A stretch of DNA of 64,000 nucleotides from Glossina fuscipes (GCF_014805625.2 NW_024003855.1:310001-374000), one strand, 5' to 3'; positions 1 to 13,093 are shown, counted from the first letter of the stretch. Notes: generated by a model not told the origin, from the sequence alone. Numbers and translations are program-made.

Positions 1-1916
1 TCATAATATTTTATATATATTCTGCAATATTTCTTTGTTCTTTTCTTACGTTTTGAGTATGTGTGTCTGCATGCTTATGTGTTATGTATGTGCATTTTTA
101 GCTTTTCTAGCTAAAAAAAAAATAATAAAATCAGGAGAAAACTTATTTTACTATTAATAAAGAAATATGTGTTAATTAGCATATTATATTCATTTAAAGA
201 AAATATTATAATTTTTTAGCAACTTACTGAATACCGGGTGACATATCTCTATTTATTTGTTATTTGACAGATATTTGTTATTTGCCACATATTGCTTGAA
301 CCAGCGCAATAACATTCAACAAAACAAACCGTAAGTAATCGTAATTCTTGTAAATGGCTTGTGGATTTTTCATGATTTTTCATAGATATTTAAACATTTA
401 ATACAAATAAAACTTTACGGCAACATAAGGGTAGATGAAGAAAGCTATTTTCAATGACGTGCATATTCAGTGGAAAAGTCTTATAACAGCCTAAAAGAAG
501 AATTATTTGAAAATTTATTTGAGATTAAAACGAACGTGATAGAATTACAATATTCAGGGAGGATACCGAGTATTTAAACATTAAAAACAAATTTTTATAA
601 GATTTAATAACAAATGGCAATACTGGAACTATTTTCGCGAAGCATCTTTAAGTGTTTTTAGGTGCCAGTTCGAATCTACAAAAAAATCACTTAATCTACT
701 TCTCTACATAGTTAGAGATTTGCACGGGAGCTTCTAAAAATTATGATATTTGTATAATTCGTGAGTACTTAAGTAAAAAATTCAAAATTTTATATAAAAT
801 AGAGCCAATATTTTGTTATAATATAAAAAATTTGTAATTTACCTTACCCAAAGTCCTGCAAGGATTTCTTCAAAACATGATATTTCAAAGATATAGTATG
901 AAATTCAAGTGAAAAGAATGGAAAATTGTCTTCGCTTGGGCAGTTTTGAACAGTCATGCTTCGAGAAAAACGAATTTGAAGCTTTTAAAATCATGAAAGG
1001 CTTGTCTACAATAAAGTTTGTATCATTTTTTCATTAATCTGCTATATCAACATCATAAGAAGGACCTGTCAAGTCCAAACATTCCTCCCCATGTTCTTCA
1101 CGCGAAGATTATAAGCTCAAAAGTGCCTTTGTGTTGCAGCAGTCGAAAGTAGGATTGAACCTTTTGCACTTTAGGTGCTCCAAAATAACAAAGAGAAGAC
1201 AAGAAAACATATAATTCTATAATAAGTTTATTCAAACTGTTAACTTCCTGCCATCATTGAAAGCGTTTGTATCATTCTCTGCATTATATCTACTCAACGG
1301 TCGTGTCAACGGAGCCCTGTTAATGTATTTTCATATGGATTTATAAAAACATCTAATCGCTTTTTACGGAAATCTGTAGGTAGCTTATAACTTGATGCGT
1401 TTTGACACAGGCCGTCTTAATGGGGCAAACCCCGAATAGAAAAGTTTTTCTCTGCTAATGAATTTTTCCCACAGACTCCAAAAGATTCAAGATATTAATC
1501 AAGTCAATAAAAAAAAATTCTGTAAATTTAATACGTCTTTTCGTTGTCAAACCTTCAGTAAAATATGTAAAAAGTAGAAACAAGCATAGATTGCATGAAG
1601 TAGTTTATTCAATTTTTGCATAGTGCGTTTGTTTTAATAATAAAGTAATACAATTGCCGTATATAATTTTATTTTCTATTTTCTTAGTTGAAGCTAAGAG
1701 ACGAAACGGCATTTATATATAAATATTATCCACTACTAGCCTCCGGAAGATAAGATTCTAAAGTTAGAAAAAAAAAAAAAAAAAAATTCGAAACTCTATA
1801 TCCGCATTGTGCAGGGCACCACTACAAGGACGGAGCTTTCATATGTAGTTATTACCAACACCCTGCACACTATCCTAACACATAGATAACACGACAGAGT
1901 GTCACTGCATAATATG
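1..1916. other. Non-coding, AT-rich stretch
   Basis: I see no coding sequence, transposon ends or RNA gene that I can support here. There are short A/T runs, including an A-run near 1770-1786. Reading frames are short and lack family motifs. Confidence 0.5.
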
Positions 1917-2180
1917 TTAACACTAAACGTACCATGCGCGGTCAAATAACCGTTTTTAAAATTTTGTTTAAAATTTCTCGCATTCAACGTTATTGTATAA
2001 TCATGTAGCTTATTGACTTTTCGTAAAATATACATACATCAAAAAGCGGGAACGAGTTTTTATTGTAGCATCAGAAAAATATTTTGTTTACTATCTACTA
2101 TACTAAGATACATACGTTTTTTTTGAAGCCGTCATTTGACCGCTCATGGTAGGATGAAATGTCGGTACGTTTAGTGTTAA
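1917..2180. mobile_element. piggyBac-type MITE with TTAA target duplications
   Basis: A 256-bp element (1921-2176) lies between two TTAA tetranucleotides (1917-1920 and 2177-2180), the target duplication typical of piggyBac. Both ends begin CACTAAACGTACC when read inward. Inside each terminal repeat lies a related subterminal motif (GCGGTCAAATAACCG on the left, GAGCGGTCAAATGACGGC on the right), but only the right end carries an extra 16-bp block between the two motifs. No transposase is encoded, so it must depend on one supplied in trans. The fragment at 37941-38450 has the same end sequence and carries the C-terminal part of a piggyBac transposase, so it is the likely autonomous relative. 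Confidence 0.85.
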
Positions 2181-3000
2181 CGATTTCAAGACAGACCATA
2201 GATTTATAGTTAGCATAATTTTGAACTATACGCAATAAAACCATAGTCAAAGAACTCTCCATTTTTGCAAGTTATTTGCGAGCTAAATTAACCATTAACG
2301 CAACACCCAAAAAAAAAATTACAGCTACAATGTGAAAATCAATTTGTATTAATTAGAATTACATCCCAACCCCACCAAAACTAAAGCCTATTCTCTTACA
2401 ATTTCGAAATTAAACCCTGCAACAATAATGAAAGCGAACTAACTCTCAATAAAATCAAATATTTACGCAACAACGTTGTATCAAATTAAAGAAAGACCAT
2501 CGGAATTGAATTAATGTTATTACCTGCTTAAAATTTAGGCTAATATATAAATGAATGAAAGCAAGAAATCGAAAAAATGGGACGGCTTCTGAGAAATAAC
2601 ACAGAACCAAAACTGCATTTAACTTTTTCCCGTAAAATAGGCGAAGTTTTCTGAAAAAATGTGTTTACTTTCATTCTTGATATGTTAGGTATATCACGAC
2701 TTTATCGTGCTAAATAAGCTTTCAAATTTGTGTTGACTTTTTAGGCGAAAATATTGAACAATTTTCCACTTTTCGTGCTCTGCAAGTATATTGGATTTTT
2801 TATGTAGACGTATCCTATTTTCAAACCTGATTTGTAGAACATAGAAGGAGGTGTACAAAATTTGAGCATAATATATAAATATTATAATTGTGGGAACTAG
2901 TGGTTGAGCGGACTTACAGACCAATCGACTTAAGAACAGGCAGCTCGATTCGTAACCAATTTACATGACTGACCTATCAGAAGCTATATACTTCTTTGTT

Positions 3001-3048
<48 letters not shown>

Positions 3049-4802
3049 ACTTTCTTTAATTAAAACTCCTTTGCTTTCAAAATAAATTTAATACCGCATT
3101 GATGAAAACGTGTACGACCGAAGATTCGCTTATACACCTCATATTATTAGTTTGATGAGGAATGGACTTTAAACCAATTAATAACTTTAATCACTTTAAG
3201 TTTAACAAATTGCTTTGATTGCTATTACTTTATTCAATTTGTTTTTTTTATGTTAGAGATATTTTGATGGACAAAAGTATACTTCGACGAAATATATATT
3301 AGGAACGTATTCGGCTTTCTATGATAGGTATTCAATCAAAAGAAAATCGTAACTTTATTTACTGTCTTCACTACAATGAGAATTTCCCTGTGAAAATTCG
3401 TCCGTTTTAAGATAAACTATTTATACCTCTCGATGTTCCAAGATGTAAACCTTAGTTTATTTTGCGTAACCGCTTCTCTTTCACTCTTTACAAGTTGTAT
3501 ACAATCGAAAGAAAAACAATTGAAGTATTTACAATTACGAGCGTATATATATATATATATGTATGCATTGATGTATATGAAATATTTTAAAATTTTAATA
3601 GACAAAAGGAGAGCATGAATGCCTCGATGAATGAGTGAATTTTTTCAGAATTGCTCTGATTACAAATGCTAAAAAACTGCATTATAAAAATATCTTTTTT
3701 ATTTACTCTTGCATTTAAAACACGTCACTCTCAACACATATCACTAGGGATTCCATGATAGCAGGACCAGTGATAAAACATATCACTGACAAAAAATAAG
3801 CTACGTTTGTGTCCACGGTTCAGTTTCTTTCTTCTTCGGTTTAATTTTTGGTTTATTAAATTATAGGTACCGATGCGCCATAATATTAAAGGGTATTGCG
3901 TAAGCAGAGTTGAATACTGATCGAAAAATTAAACTTTTTGTAAAACCATGACTTTTAATAAAAACAACAATAGACCCACTGCAAAAGGTATCATGGTTTA
4001 TGTTAAAAAAAATTTTTTTTGTCGTTTTTATATGTAGTTTTTATAAGAACAATACCGATAACAACCGCTCTGTATAACTTCTAGGAACTCGAATACGCAA
4101 TTGATAAACCTTTAGTATTTAAATATTGATTTGTTTGTGGGTTAGCAATCTTTCATTGGGAAAGGGAACCATAACTCTGTATATACACATACAATTACTA
4201 AAACAACAACGACAGCTTCAGGCGCGACGTTACTGTGAAAAGACTACGTATTAGTTTATAGTCGCTACTACTTATTTGCTGAATATAATTTTCCATAATC
4301 CTCTGCTTTCACTTTATGTGTGAGCTTATTGTTAGCACATGCTCACACTTATCAGAACATATCACGAAAGCTCTTATTCACTCATTTATAGCATATACAT
4401 TTTTCTTAGTTTTATAAGACTGACATACCCAATTTATCACCCAAGCAAAAATAAAACATCTTAATAATATCCTTGGGTTATAATTTGGCAATACTACAGA
4501 GATGTCCTTTAAAGTAAACAAAGTAACATGTAGAGAGGCCTATTTGTAATAAATTATATAAAAACATTTTTTTTAACAAACTATTATTTAAGTGAACTAA
4601 AAGATGGAAAAAATTACTGTACATAAAAGCTTGGATAGTGTAAGGTTTTAATATGTAAGAAATAGGGTTTTTCAAACGCCCAAAACTTTATGTAAAGGCA
4701 GACAAAAGTAGCTGTAATAAAATTTTCCAGCTTTAGGCGATTATTATTATGACTTTTACTCATGCACCTTTCCAGCATCTGTACATCAGAATATTCCTCG
4801 CA
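2181..4802. other. Non-coding stretch with simple repeats
   Basis: AT-rich sequence with no supported gene. It contains a long TA microsatellite (3003-3041) and a shorter one near 3545-3561. The small open frames running through these microsatellites are low-complexity artefacts. Confidence 0.5.
3003..3041. repeat. (TA)n microsatellite
   Basis: About 19 uninterrupted TA units, seen directly. Confidence 0.95.
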
Positions 4803-6877
4803 GCTTAACCAAGATAAAGTGCCTAGAGAAGCTATTAGGGACATTAAAGCTTATTTCACCAAGTAATAAAGTCGAGTCAATAGCACCATTTATTACTTTG
4901 ATTAAAAAGGAAACGCCAAGAACAAACCTACGTTTCTCAAGAGACGGTAAGGATAGCAGAAGCAACCTATTTTTATAGGGAAGAAGAGAGGCAATCGGAT
5001 CCCAACCCAAATTTCTAAGGGCAAACAGCAAGAATTGCTTTTGAACAGATTCAATTGAATCTGCATAACACCTATATGAAGCAGACCACACAACAGAGGC
5101 ATACTCGAGTATGGGTCTAACCAAACAAATGTACAGTCTTTTCGTAATATAAGGATCATCAAGCTCTTTGGACCACCTTTTTATAAAACCAAGCACGGAC
5201 CTAGATTTGCTTATCGAGACCTCAATATGCAAGTTAAAACGTAACCTATGGTCAAATAGAACGCCTAAATCTGTGATCGAATCGACGTCCTCCAACTTAT
5301 GCAAATCTATGAAATACTGAGTAACGAATGACTTCTTGAGAAAGAAAGCTCTTTACATTTACTCAGATTTAGTTTCAGAAGATTCACAGAGCACCATGCA
5401 ACAAAATTATCCAAGTCACCTTGAAGCTGATGTGATTGCGATTCAACAGAGAAAGAGGAAAACAGTTTCACATCATCCGCGTACATTAAGGTCTGGCTAG
5501 AATTAACCACCGATGGAAGATCGTTAACGTATAAACTAAATAAAATGGGACCTAAGTGACTTCCTTGAGATATGCCACACATAACGGGGAATTCATCCGA
5601 GGTGATAAAGTTGAACAAAACCCTGAAGGATCTGTTATGCAGATAAAAGCTTATCCATTTCACTAAATAGAAAGGGAAGAGAGGCTTGGAGTTTAAAGAG
5701 ATGTAAACTGCGGTTAACCATATCAAACGCTTTGCTTAAATCAGTGTATATCACATCTGTGCGAAAGCCACTAGAAAAAGCCTTGAAAACATGACAAGTA
5801 AACTCTAACAAGTTAGTGACTGCAGATCGCCCTTTTTGAAAGCCCTGCTGGTGCGGAGAAATATACGAATTAATGCAAAGGCCAAATGCTGAGTCACAAT
5901 TCGTTCGAACAACTTGGGCAAGACACTCAACTTGGCTATGCCTCTGTAGTTCTCAACAAATTGTCTACTTCCACTGTTGTCGATAGGAATAAGGAAATTA
6001 CTCTTCCAACACGAAGGGAAAACACCTAAATTCAAGGACAGGTTAAAAATCTTTGAAATCACACCACATAACTCGACAGCGCAAGATTTAGGTACACATG
6101 ATGGAATTCCATCAGGTCCAGGCGCACAACAATATTTTAGAGAACTTAACCCTTTAAAAACGTCATCTTCCGAAATAACCAAGTAAGGAATTGAGACAGA
6201 GTTCGTTAGAGGATATGGGTAGTTTGCTGATAAATTGAAATTAGCAATCGAAAAGTTTCGTCGGAAATACTCAGCAAACAGATTTGAGATTTTAAAATCA
6301 TCCGAGGAATCAGAGCCATTAAAAGAAACATGAGACGGATATGTGGAAATTTTTCTTTTAAAGTTAACAAATTTAAAAAAGTATTTAGGATTAGCAAACA
6401 GAGAGGATTTAATGAACTAAAGGTATCTGCAATAATAATGGTGGTTGAGGGAGTTAAATCTATGCCTCGCCACCGAGTAAGCGAAACAGTCGAGCGACTT
6501 TTCGAATATTTTTTGAATAGCGTGTTTTTTCTATTCTTGTAATATTTCATTGTCTTATTAAATCAGGGGGGACACCTGCTTCGAGGTCGGCAATGCTTAA
6601 TCGGAGCAGATTCAGCAGTATCTAGATTTAATGAACGATGACAATAAGCTTTCAATACTTCCGGTTGAGAAATCAAGCCTCATATATGAAAGACGATGTT
6701 TTAACAACACAATATTGATTTTATGAAAATCATAACATTTATTTAAAAAAGGTTGTTTTGGCACATTAAGGTAGTTTAACGAACCATCATTCTTATGATG
6801 AAAGGAAACGCACATTGATGGATGATAAGGGTCCTCAGCAAAAATGAAAGGTGGGCAACGTGTTTTGTTAACATTTA
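4803..6877 (-). mobile_element. LINE-A copy A: endonuclease end and most of RT, broken
   Basis: This is a non-LTR retrotransposon of the CR1/Jockey group. Reading leftward, 6877-6600 encodes the end of the APE-type endonuclease. RT follows in several frames: APGPDGIPS around 6100-6130, VENYRGIAKLS near 5940, GISQGSHLGP around 5570, the catalytic YADD at 5472-5483, and the thumb and C-terminal region (5304-4806). Frames switch near 5800 and 5305, and stop codons interrupt it, so it is dead. It matches copy B (22176-23260) until about 4803, where it stops before the 3' UTR. It also lacks ORF1 and most of the endonuclease, so it is truncated at both ends. Clade placement rests on motifs only. 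Confidence 0.85.
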
Positions 6878-7115
6878 ATTTCATTGTTGTTCTTTGTTGT
6901 TGATTTCGTTTCCCGTTCTGGAGACGCCTCTTTCGTTGTGTCCTAGTTAACTCCATAATTTACCTTCCCTTCCAACATTGCCTCTTCGAATTCCATCTTT
7001 ACACTCCCCAATTTGCTCTGTGCATATTTATCAACAAAGGATTGTTGTCTTTCTGATAATTGCATACTTTGCTTTCTCACTCAATAAAATATTAACTAAG
7101 AAAAGAATATATATA

Positions 7116-7560
7116 TTATATTAGTTGCTTCCATTTATTATAATCATTTTGTCTCTTGAATCTTTCGATTTTAGCAGTTTGTAACACAGTACATGTTGCT
7201 GATTCCTCGTTATGCAGACCAAAACTTGATTGCCATGAATATTCCACTTCGTTTTCGAGGTGAATGACTCTCTTGAACTTTTTGTGCTTGGGTTTGTCGC
7301 AGTTAAACCAATTTTCATCGCCTTGCAAACAATGAAACCGCAATATTGAAATGGGTTAAAGTGGTATTTTCAGTCAATTCGTTTGCTAGCAATTCTCCCT
7401 CCTTTTGGATGTTTGTCATCGTGTGTAAACGTCTAAAAACTGCTGATTCATCAAATGCTAAGCTATTTGAAAGTCCTTTGACAGTTTGAGTTGGGTTTTC
7501 GTTATTGTCATAAATCCTCTGACTTATATTTGCTAATCGTTTTATAAGATTTTTGTGATA
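7116..7560 (-). pseudogene. mariner transposase relic
   Basis: A decayed Tc1/mariner transposase. Upstream (about 7530-7345) the minus strand reads as the second helix-turn-helix and linker, with QTVKGLSNSLAFDESAV and IQKEGELLANEL matching the family pattern of Q-T-x-x-x-L-A-x-x-L followed by I-x-K-x-G-x-x-x-x-x-E-L. The catalytic region starts with QGDENWFNCDKPKHKK, corresponding to the GDEKW...DNPKRRKSW block with the first catalytic Asp, and continues in another frame with WNIHGNQVLVCI. At least two frameshifts are needed and the second half of the catalytic core is missing. No terminal inverted repeats were located. Confidence 0.75.
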
Positions 7561-8277
7561 TATTTATATTGCCGCATACAGATTTCGGCGAAAATTTTGA
7601 GTTTGAAAAGCAATTGTTAAGCACATGTTACAAACAATTAGATCGAGCGATGCTTTAAAACCATTTAGAATTTTGCCCTTTTTTTTACTTGTTTGTCTCT
7701 TTATTTCATTGAAGCGCAGACCCAGCTTTTCTTTTGTTGGGTTTTAGCAGCCACAAATTAATAAAATATCGACACAAGTGTTGACAACGAAGATGAAAAT
7801 CTTACGTGAAGCAAACACGAACGCTTATCATCTGTTCTATCGCGAACAAAAGTTAGCTAAGGGACACGTAATTATACCGCTGATTGTGTACCTTTTGGAC
7901 AACTAGTCTTGATGACGTGACATAAAAGCCATTTGGTTTGTAAGGACTTCGTCTTTTGATATATATTTTAAAAAATTAAAGGAAAAATAGAAGGCACATT
8001 TGACCAACACGATTACAATCATCAACAAAATTATATAAACGTATATAAAAACCAAGTTGCATAAAATTCGGAACACAAACTATTTTCAATAAACCAAAAA
8101 AAAGAAAAAATGAAAGAGAACAAACAAAAAGTGAGATTAATTGCTTTAAAACAAGTAAAGTAAGTGTGCGTGCGCAGTTAAGACAATTACAAGTGGTTTG
8201 TCGAACAGCTGAATAGAGTAGTGAAATCTAAATATTTATTGCCTGAATATTCCCTTGAAAATTAGAGTGTACGGTAA
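7561..8277. other. Non-coding stretch left of the assembly gap
   Basis: No convincing coding sequence. The part nearest 7561 may hold further decayed mariner sequence, but I could not recognise the N-terminal domain. Confidence 0.4.
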
Positions 8278-8377
8278 NNNNNNNNNNNNNNNNNNNNNNN
8301 NNNNNNNNNNNNNNNNNNNNNNNNNNNNNNNNNNNNNNNNNNNNNNNNNNNNNNNNNNNNNNNNNNNNNNNNNNNNN
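8278..8377. other. 100-N assembly gap
   Basis: Exactly 100 N. The 13-mer GAAAATTAGAGTG occurs just left (8257-8269) and immediately right (8378-8390) of the gap. The uniform length suggests a scaffolding placeholder, and the shared 13-mer suggests the flanks overlap or share a repeat. Confidence 0.97.
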
Positions 8378-9127
8378 GAAAATTAGAGTGAAAGTTAAAT
8401 TATTCGTACCCTTACCCTTATGGTCTATTTAGTTTTGGCCTGATTTGGCAGACATGAGAATATTTTTCAGCTAAGGTACATACGTAAAACAGAAAACTCG
8501 AAAATAGAAGTCATCTTTCGTTATGCTATGGACTGGCGTCCAAGCGGATAATCACCTATCTGAAAGTTAACTAAAGTCTAAAAATATTTATTATGTAATA
8601 TATTCTAATATCAAACAATCAAGAAAAATCCAAATAAAATAACGTCCAAAGTCATACCTTTAAATCTAATCGGATATAAACACTGATTTGTAACATAAAT
8701 GTACAAGATCTGAGATCGTACCTTTTGCTCTCTGGCTAAAGAAATATACTTGCTAAAACTCTTATGAGAACAAACGGAATAAAACTTACTTACATGACGG
8801 GCTTACAGGCCTTACTTACAGTTCCTTACCCTGCCCTACCTCTGGTCTCCGTTGACCTGTGATTTCATATGGGAGACTTGGAAGTTGGGTCGGACGATTT
8901 ACTTTGTTTCAAAAATTCCAAATAATGAAAATTGTTTAAATTATGCCGTTGTCAAAAATTGTGTTTCGAAACTATCGCGTTTAATATTTCGTCACGTACT
9001 ACAGGCATCCTTTTTTAATACAAAAATTTGTTTTCACTTTTTTTCATTGGTTTGAAATCTCATTTCCATAAAAATACTCCATCGTGCTCAAAAGGTCTAC
9101 CGTAAGATCTACCGTACCAGCCAGGAT
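8378..9127. other. Non-coding stretch; unresolved 3' boundary of gypsy G1
   Basis: No gene recognised. The right edge abuts the truncated RNase H of element G1 without a visible LTR, so sequence here either replaced the 3' half of G1 or is too decayed to read. Confidence 0.4.
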
Positions 9128-10920
9128 TCAACTTTGCATACCGTGAATGTAATAATGTAATGCTCGGTAGTGAATTTGTTTGTTTCCCCTTTTGTGAATG
9201 ATCTTAAGACGTAGGAAACCGGGAGTTTGTACTCCGTTATACTGCTGTGTGAGTATATTGCCCCAGGCGTACTTGCTAGCATCTGTTGTTATGCAGAATG
9301 CTTTTTTGAAGTCTGGACATTGCAGTAAAGTTGGTTTCATTAACTCATTCTTTAAGTGCTCAAATGCCTGATTACATGTTGGTGTCCATTCGAATGGGAC
9401 TTTATTTCTGCAAAGTTTAGTTAAATGGCACGAGTATCTTGAGAAATTTTTTATAAAACGTTTATGGTAGTAACAAAATGCAACGAAACGTCTTACACTG
9501 TCTGCATCTTTTGGGATTGGGTAATTTTTAATGATATCATATTTGTTATCATCGGGAAGTATTCCCTTGTCAGTGCATTTATATCCTAAAGAGGTTACTT
9601 CATGCATGAAGAAAGAACATTTCTTTGGATTTAATTTAAAATTGTGTTGCCTGCATAGTTGGAATTTTTGAGCATGTGCTGCTCGGAACATTCTATTACT
9701 ACTAAATCATCCATGCAGAGAAATGCTTGCGATGGTTTTAGGCATGCGCTCTAATGAGTTTGGTGCTATTTTTAGGCCGTATGGGAATAGCGTGTAGCGG
9801 TATGAGCCATTGCTCGTTGAGAAGGAGGTTATGTTTCGTGATTTCTCGTTGAGTTCGATTTGATGAAATCCAGACATTAAGTCGAGACATGAAAAGTATT
9901 TAGCTCTTCCTAGTTGGTCAAGAATGTATTCAATTCTTGGAAGTGGGAACTTATCTGTTAACAATTTCTTGGGCTATTATATTCAGATATGGACGGTTCA
10001 ACGATTCTGTCTTTGATCAATTTCGAGACTTGTTTGAAATTTCTGATTTTTGTGATTCATGACTTCGGTAGTTTTTAATATATATAAGTGTGTTATCGTT
10101 CAATCCAAGTTTTAGTTTATAGAAATTGTGTGTAGTTATTGGTTCGGTTTCAATGTCGAAAATATCGCAGAATTCTGTACATATTTCTTTTAGCGGTTGT
10201 TTGTATCTTGTACGGAATTTTAATTTGTTTAATATTAGCCTTTTTTTTTTGCTCAGTTCTATGAGCAATTGTTAAGATTGCAAAACCATTTAGGTACTCA
10301 AATTTAATATCGCTACTACTTACTGCTACGTCGTTCATGGTTGTGTTAGCAATTCTGATAAAGGCGTTTTTGCTTTCTACAATACTGCTGGCCACTAGTA
10401 TTCCTGGCTGGAGTGTTCGATTCGGTACTAGAACTGATCTTTCTTTAGTTGGTAGCTGTATTAGTCGAATGACTTCTGCTCTTGCTGGTAATTGGAGTGG
10501 AATGGAATTTGTAGTTGTGTGTGAAAGTTTTTGGGCCGTATGGTGAAGGTATCTTTTGTGTTTTGGAAATTCAAAATGCAATTATATTTTTTTATGAAAT
10601 ACATACCGAGAATTCCATCACACAGTATGGGGAAATTCGCGGACACTAGGTGGAATTTGTGTGGGACAATGAAATTAAGCATTTTCAGATCCAAGTGAAT
10701 GGTTCCGAGTGATTTAGTAGTTCCTTTTCCGATACCAGATAGGTTAGTGGTGCATACCGTGTTTATGCTATCGTATTCGTTGTGAATGTATTTTAGTAGT
10801 GAAACGTCAGCTCTTGTAACTATTAATAGGGTTAGTTGGTGGTTTGTTTTTGCGTTCTTGACTTCTATAAAGTTAATTAGACTGAGGTTAAAGTGATATA
10901 TCTTTTTTATTCGCTCAAGG
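9128..10920 (-). pseudogene. pol: G1 pol: protease, RT, start of RNase H (broken)
   Basis: Reading leftward, the protease lies at about 10830-10470, with a C-terminal flap region DGILGMYF. The active-site triplet expected as D-T-G reads V-T-R in the VTRADVSLLK segment (about 10806-10835), so the catalytic Asp is lost. A linker follows. RT comes next: DKFPLPRIEYILDQLG, then FSCLDLMSGFHQIELN, then the box-5 motif CMDD at about 9707-9718 (frame changed relative to the preceding block), then LNPKKCSFF. The RNase H start is TTDASKYAWGNILTQQ (first catalytic Asp present). The frame ends within RNase H. At least two frameshifts separate the parts. Confidence 0.85.
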
Positions 10921-11136
10921 GGATTTGTTTGTTTTCCGAATGGGTTATTCTTACGTTTCGGTTATATCAAGCTCGTGCGTGATTGTAATTATTCCGACTT
11001 CTGTAGTTGTTATTATTGTTGTAACGGCGGTTGTTGGTATGTTCCCTGCGTTGGTAGTTATTATCGTAACTATAACGTCGTCTATTACGCCCCCAGTAAT
11101 TGTTGGGACCGTTTGCTTTGTTTTTGTAATAAAAAA

Positions 11137-12270
11137 CTATGTTATTGTTGCTGATTGTTCCGTGCAGCTTTTTACGAACTTTGTTATTGCCTCGTTCATA
11201 TCGTTGAAAGTTCCTGCCTCCAAGATAAGTTTAACTTTATCTATGGAGCAGTTTCGTGTCACTGCTTTAATGGCTTGCTGGGTGCTATATTCGGTAGCGA
11301 GCGTATTTGTCAGTCCATGCGCAATGTATGCTCCTTCCTGAGATTTAGTTAGGTCGTCTGTCTCTTTTGTGTACTGGTTGGATGGTTTATTTTCTTGTTT
11401 TCGGGCCATGATTTTCGCTGTTAGAACCGCTATTCATTCCCCTTCTATTTTGCTTTTTAATGTTTCGCTTATTGGTGTCAGTGTGTTTTCCTGACTTATT
11501 AGATTTTTTGGGGCACCTTTTAGTTTAGTTTTAATTAGTGTGACTGCCGCTGCTTTCATGGGATTGTTTGATAGAGTTTATTAGCTCTAATGCATCCAAG
11601 AAGCTTTGTAAATTTTCGACTTTGCCATCGAAGTCAGGGATAAGACTCGAGACTGTTTCGAGAAATTCCACTAATGTTGGTGGCATGCTGTCAGTGGAAG
11701 TTTTTGTTGTTGTAAGACAATGTGGTCCTATAGTTTCTTGGAGGGAATCATTTATGTGTATATCTATCCCTCTTTTATTTGTGACGGCTAGTGTCCTTCC
11801 TCGTAATTCCTGTTTGTTGCGCTTTTGTGAGTTGACGTGAGTCGCTCGTAGTTTACATTTGATATTAACCGGATTTCCTCAAGACATTCTACGAGAATTT
11901 TTACGTGTTTGGTTATTGTGTCCGTGCTTGTGGGGCTATCAATATTAAGACATTTATAGCATTTGTCGAAACGATCCCAGTACTTTTGCACTGCTGTACT
12001 ATTGCTGGCCAGTCCATGCATAATTTTTGGTGTGATTTATTGGCTTATGGATAATGCGCTTGCTGGAGTCGTCTGTACCTTCTTTCTGAGTTTACTTCTT
12101 GGTAATCTACTGTGTCGACATCGTCTCCTGTGGGGAGAAGGTGGGCTTGTTCGTAAATATATCGGCGTGAAAGATGATTGCCCCTTGCCGGGTTCCGTTA
12201 TATTGGTTTCTTGGGGTGGAGGGGTCATGTGGCTTAGTGCGAGTTTATTTAGGGAGATTGAATTAAACAT
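11137..12270 (-). pseudogene. gag: G1 gag (broken)
   Basis: Gag begins at the ATG at 12270 with a Pro/Arg-rich N-terminus and continues in shifted frames at 12021-11788 and 11409-11137. The last segment is Lys/Glu-rich and helical, as in the capsid part of 412/mdg1-type gags. Assignment rests on position between leader and protease and on the match of the N-terminal part to G5 (53930-54230). No CCHC zinc knuckle was identified. Overlapping plus-strand frames in this interval are shadows. Confidence 0.65.
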
Positions 12271-12803
12271 TTAGTGTCTCGTTGGCTTGTTTTGTATACT
12301 TCTTCTTTAAATGTTTTTTATGTAGCAGGTGTAGGGTTATTAAATGGTAAGTAACGGTTAAAATTATGGAGAGGATCACTAAATATTTTATTAATTCTAA
12401 TTGGGGTGTGTGGTCAATTGCTTCTATGTTGTTAATAACGTTCGCATTAGGGTTCTTAATTTTGGTTTGTGTACCACCATTGATATATGTATAAAAAAAA
12501 TTTCGGATATAGTTGGGTAGAATTTTGCGTTATTTCAAATAATTGACTTAAATAATAATTTTTATATTATATTAATTGCAGCTTAATATAATAATAGCAT
12601 ACGTAGTATAATCACACGTCTTTTATACCTATGGTTGATTAAGGCGATAGTCAAGTGTGAATGTCTACTTCGTACGTTTTGCTCGTCAGAAATGAAGGAC
12701 GGAGACACGGTGTATAGCGCATCCTTTCTTCGTCCTCCACTACTTGTAAGTTTGTTGTAGACAGTAGTAGTCACTTTTGTTTTTTTTTTTTTTGACAAAC
12801 AAA

Positions 12804-12992
12804 AAAAATTTTCACTGCTTAAAAAAACTTTTTTTTCACAGTTTTGGCTCTTCATGTAAGGTCGCTGCTTTTCTTTAGTTAGTTTAATTTAAAAAGTCCA
12901 AAAAAAATTTCACTGCTTCAGTTTTTTTTTTCACATTCTTGGCTCTTCAGAAAAGGTCGCTGCTTCTCTTTGGTTAGTTTAATTTAAGAAGT
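12804..12992 (-). repeat. Tandem duplication in the G1 leader
   Basis: Two adjacent units of about 95 bp (12804-12898 and 12899-12992) share TGGCTCTTCA, AGGTCGCTGCTT and GTTAGTTTAATTTAA in the same order, with A/T-run length differences. The leader is untranslated, so the duplication affects only the RNA 5' region. Confidence 0.85.
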
Positions 12993-13093
12993 TTAGCCGT
13001 ATTTGTGCGCGGTTTTTATTTGTTTTTTTTTTACTTTTAATTTTGTTTTGAAAAGGAAACATTTTCGGCGTTAATAATAAAAATTTTGCTTTG

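Noticed and set aside
3433..3618. Overlapping small frames on both strands near 3.5 kb
   Set aside because: Driven by a TA microsatellite; both strands open because of low complexity.
10925..11341. 138-codon plus-strand hydrophobic open frame
   Set aside because: Antisense to G1 gag; the Val/Ile-rich translation is the usual mirror of an Asn/Thr-rich coding strand.
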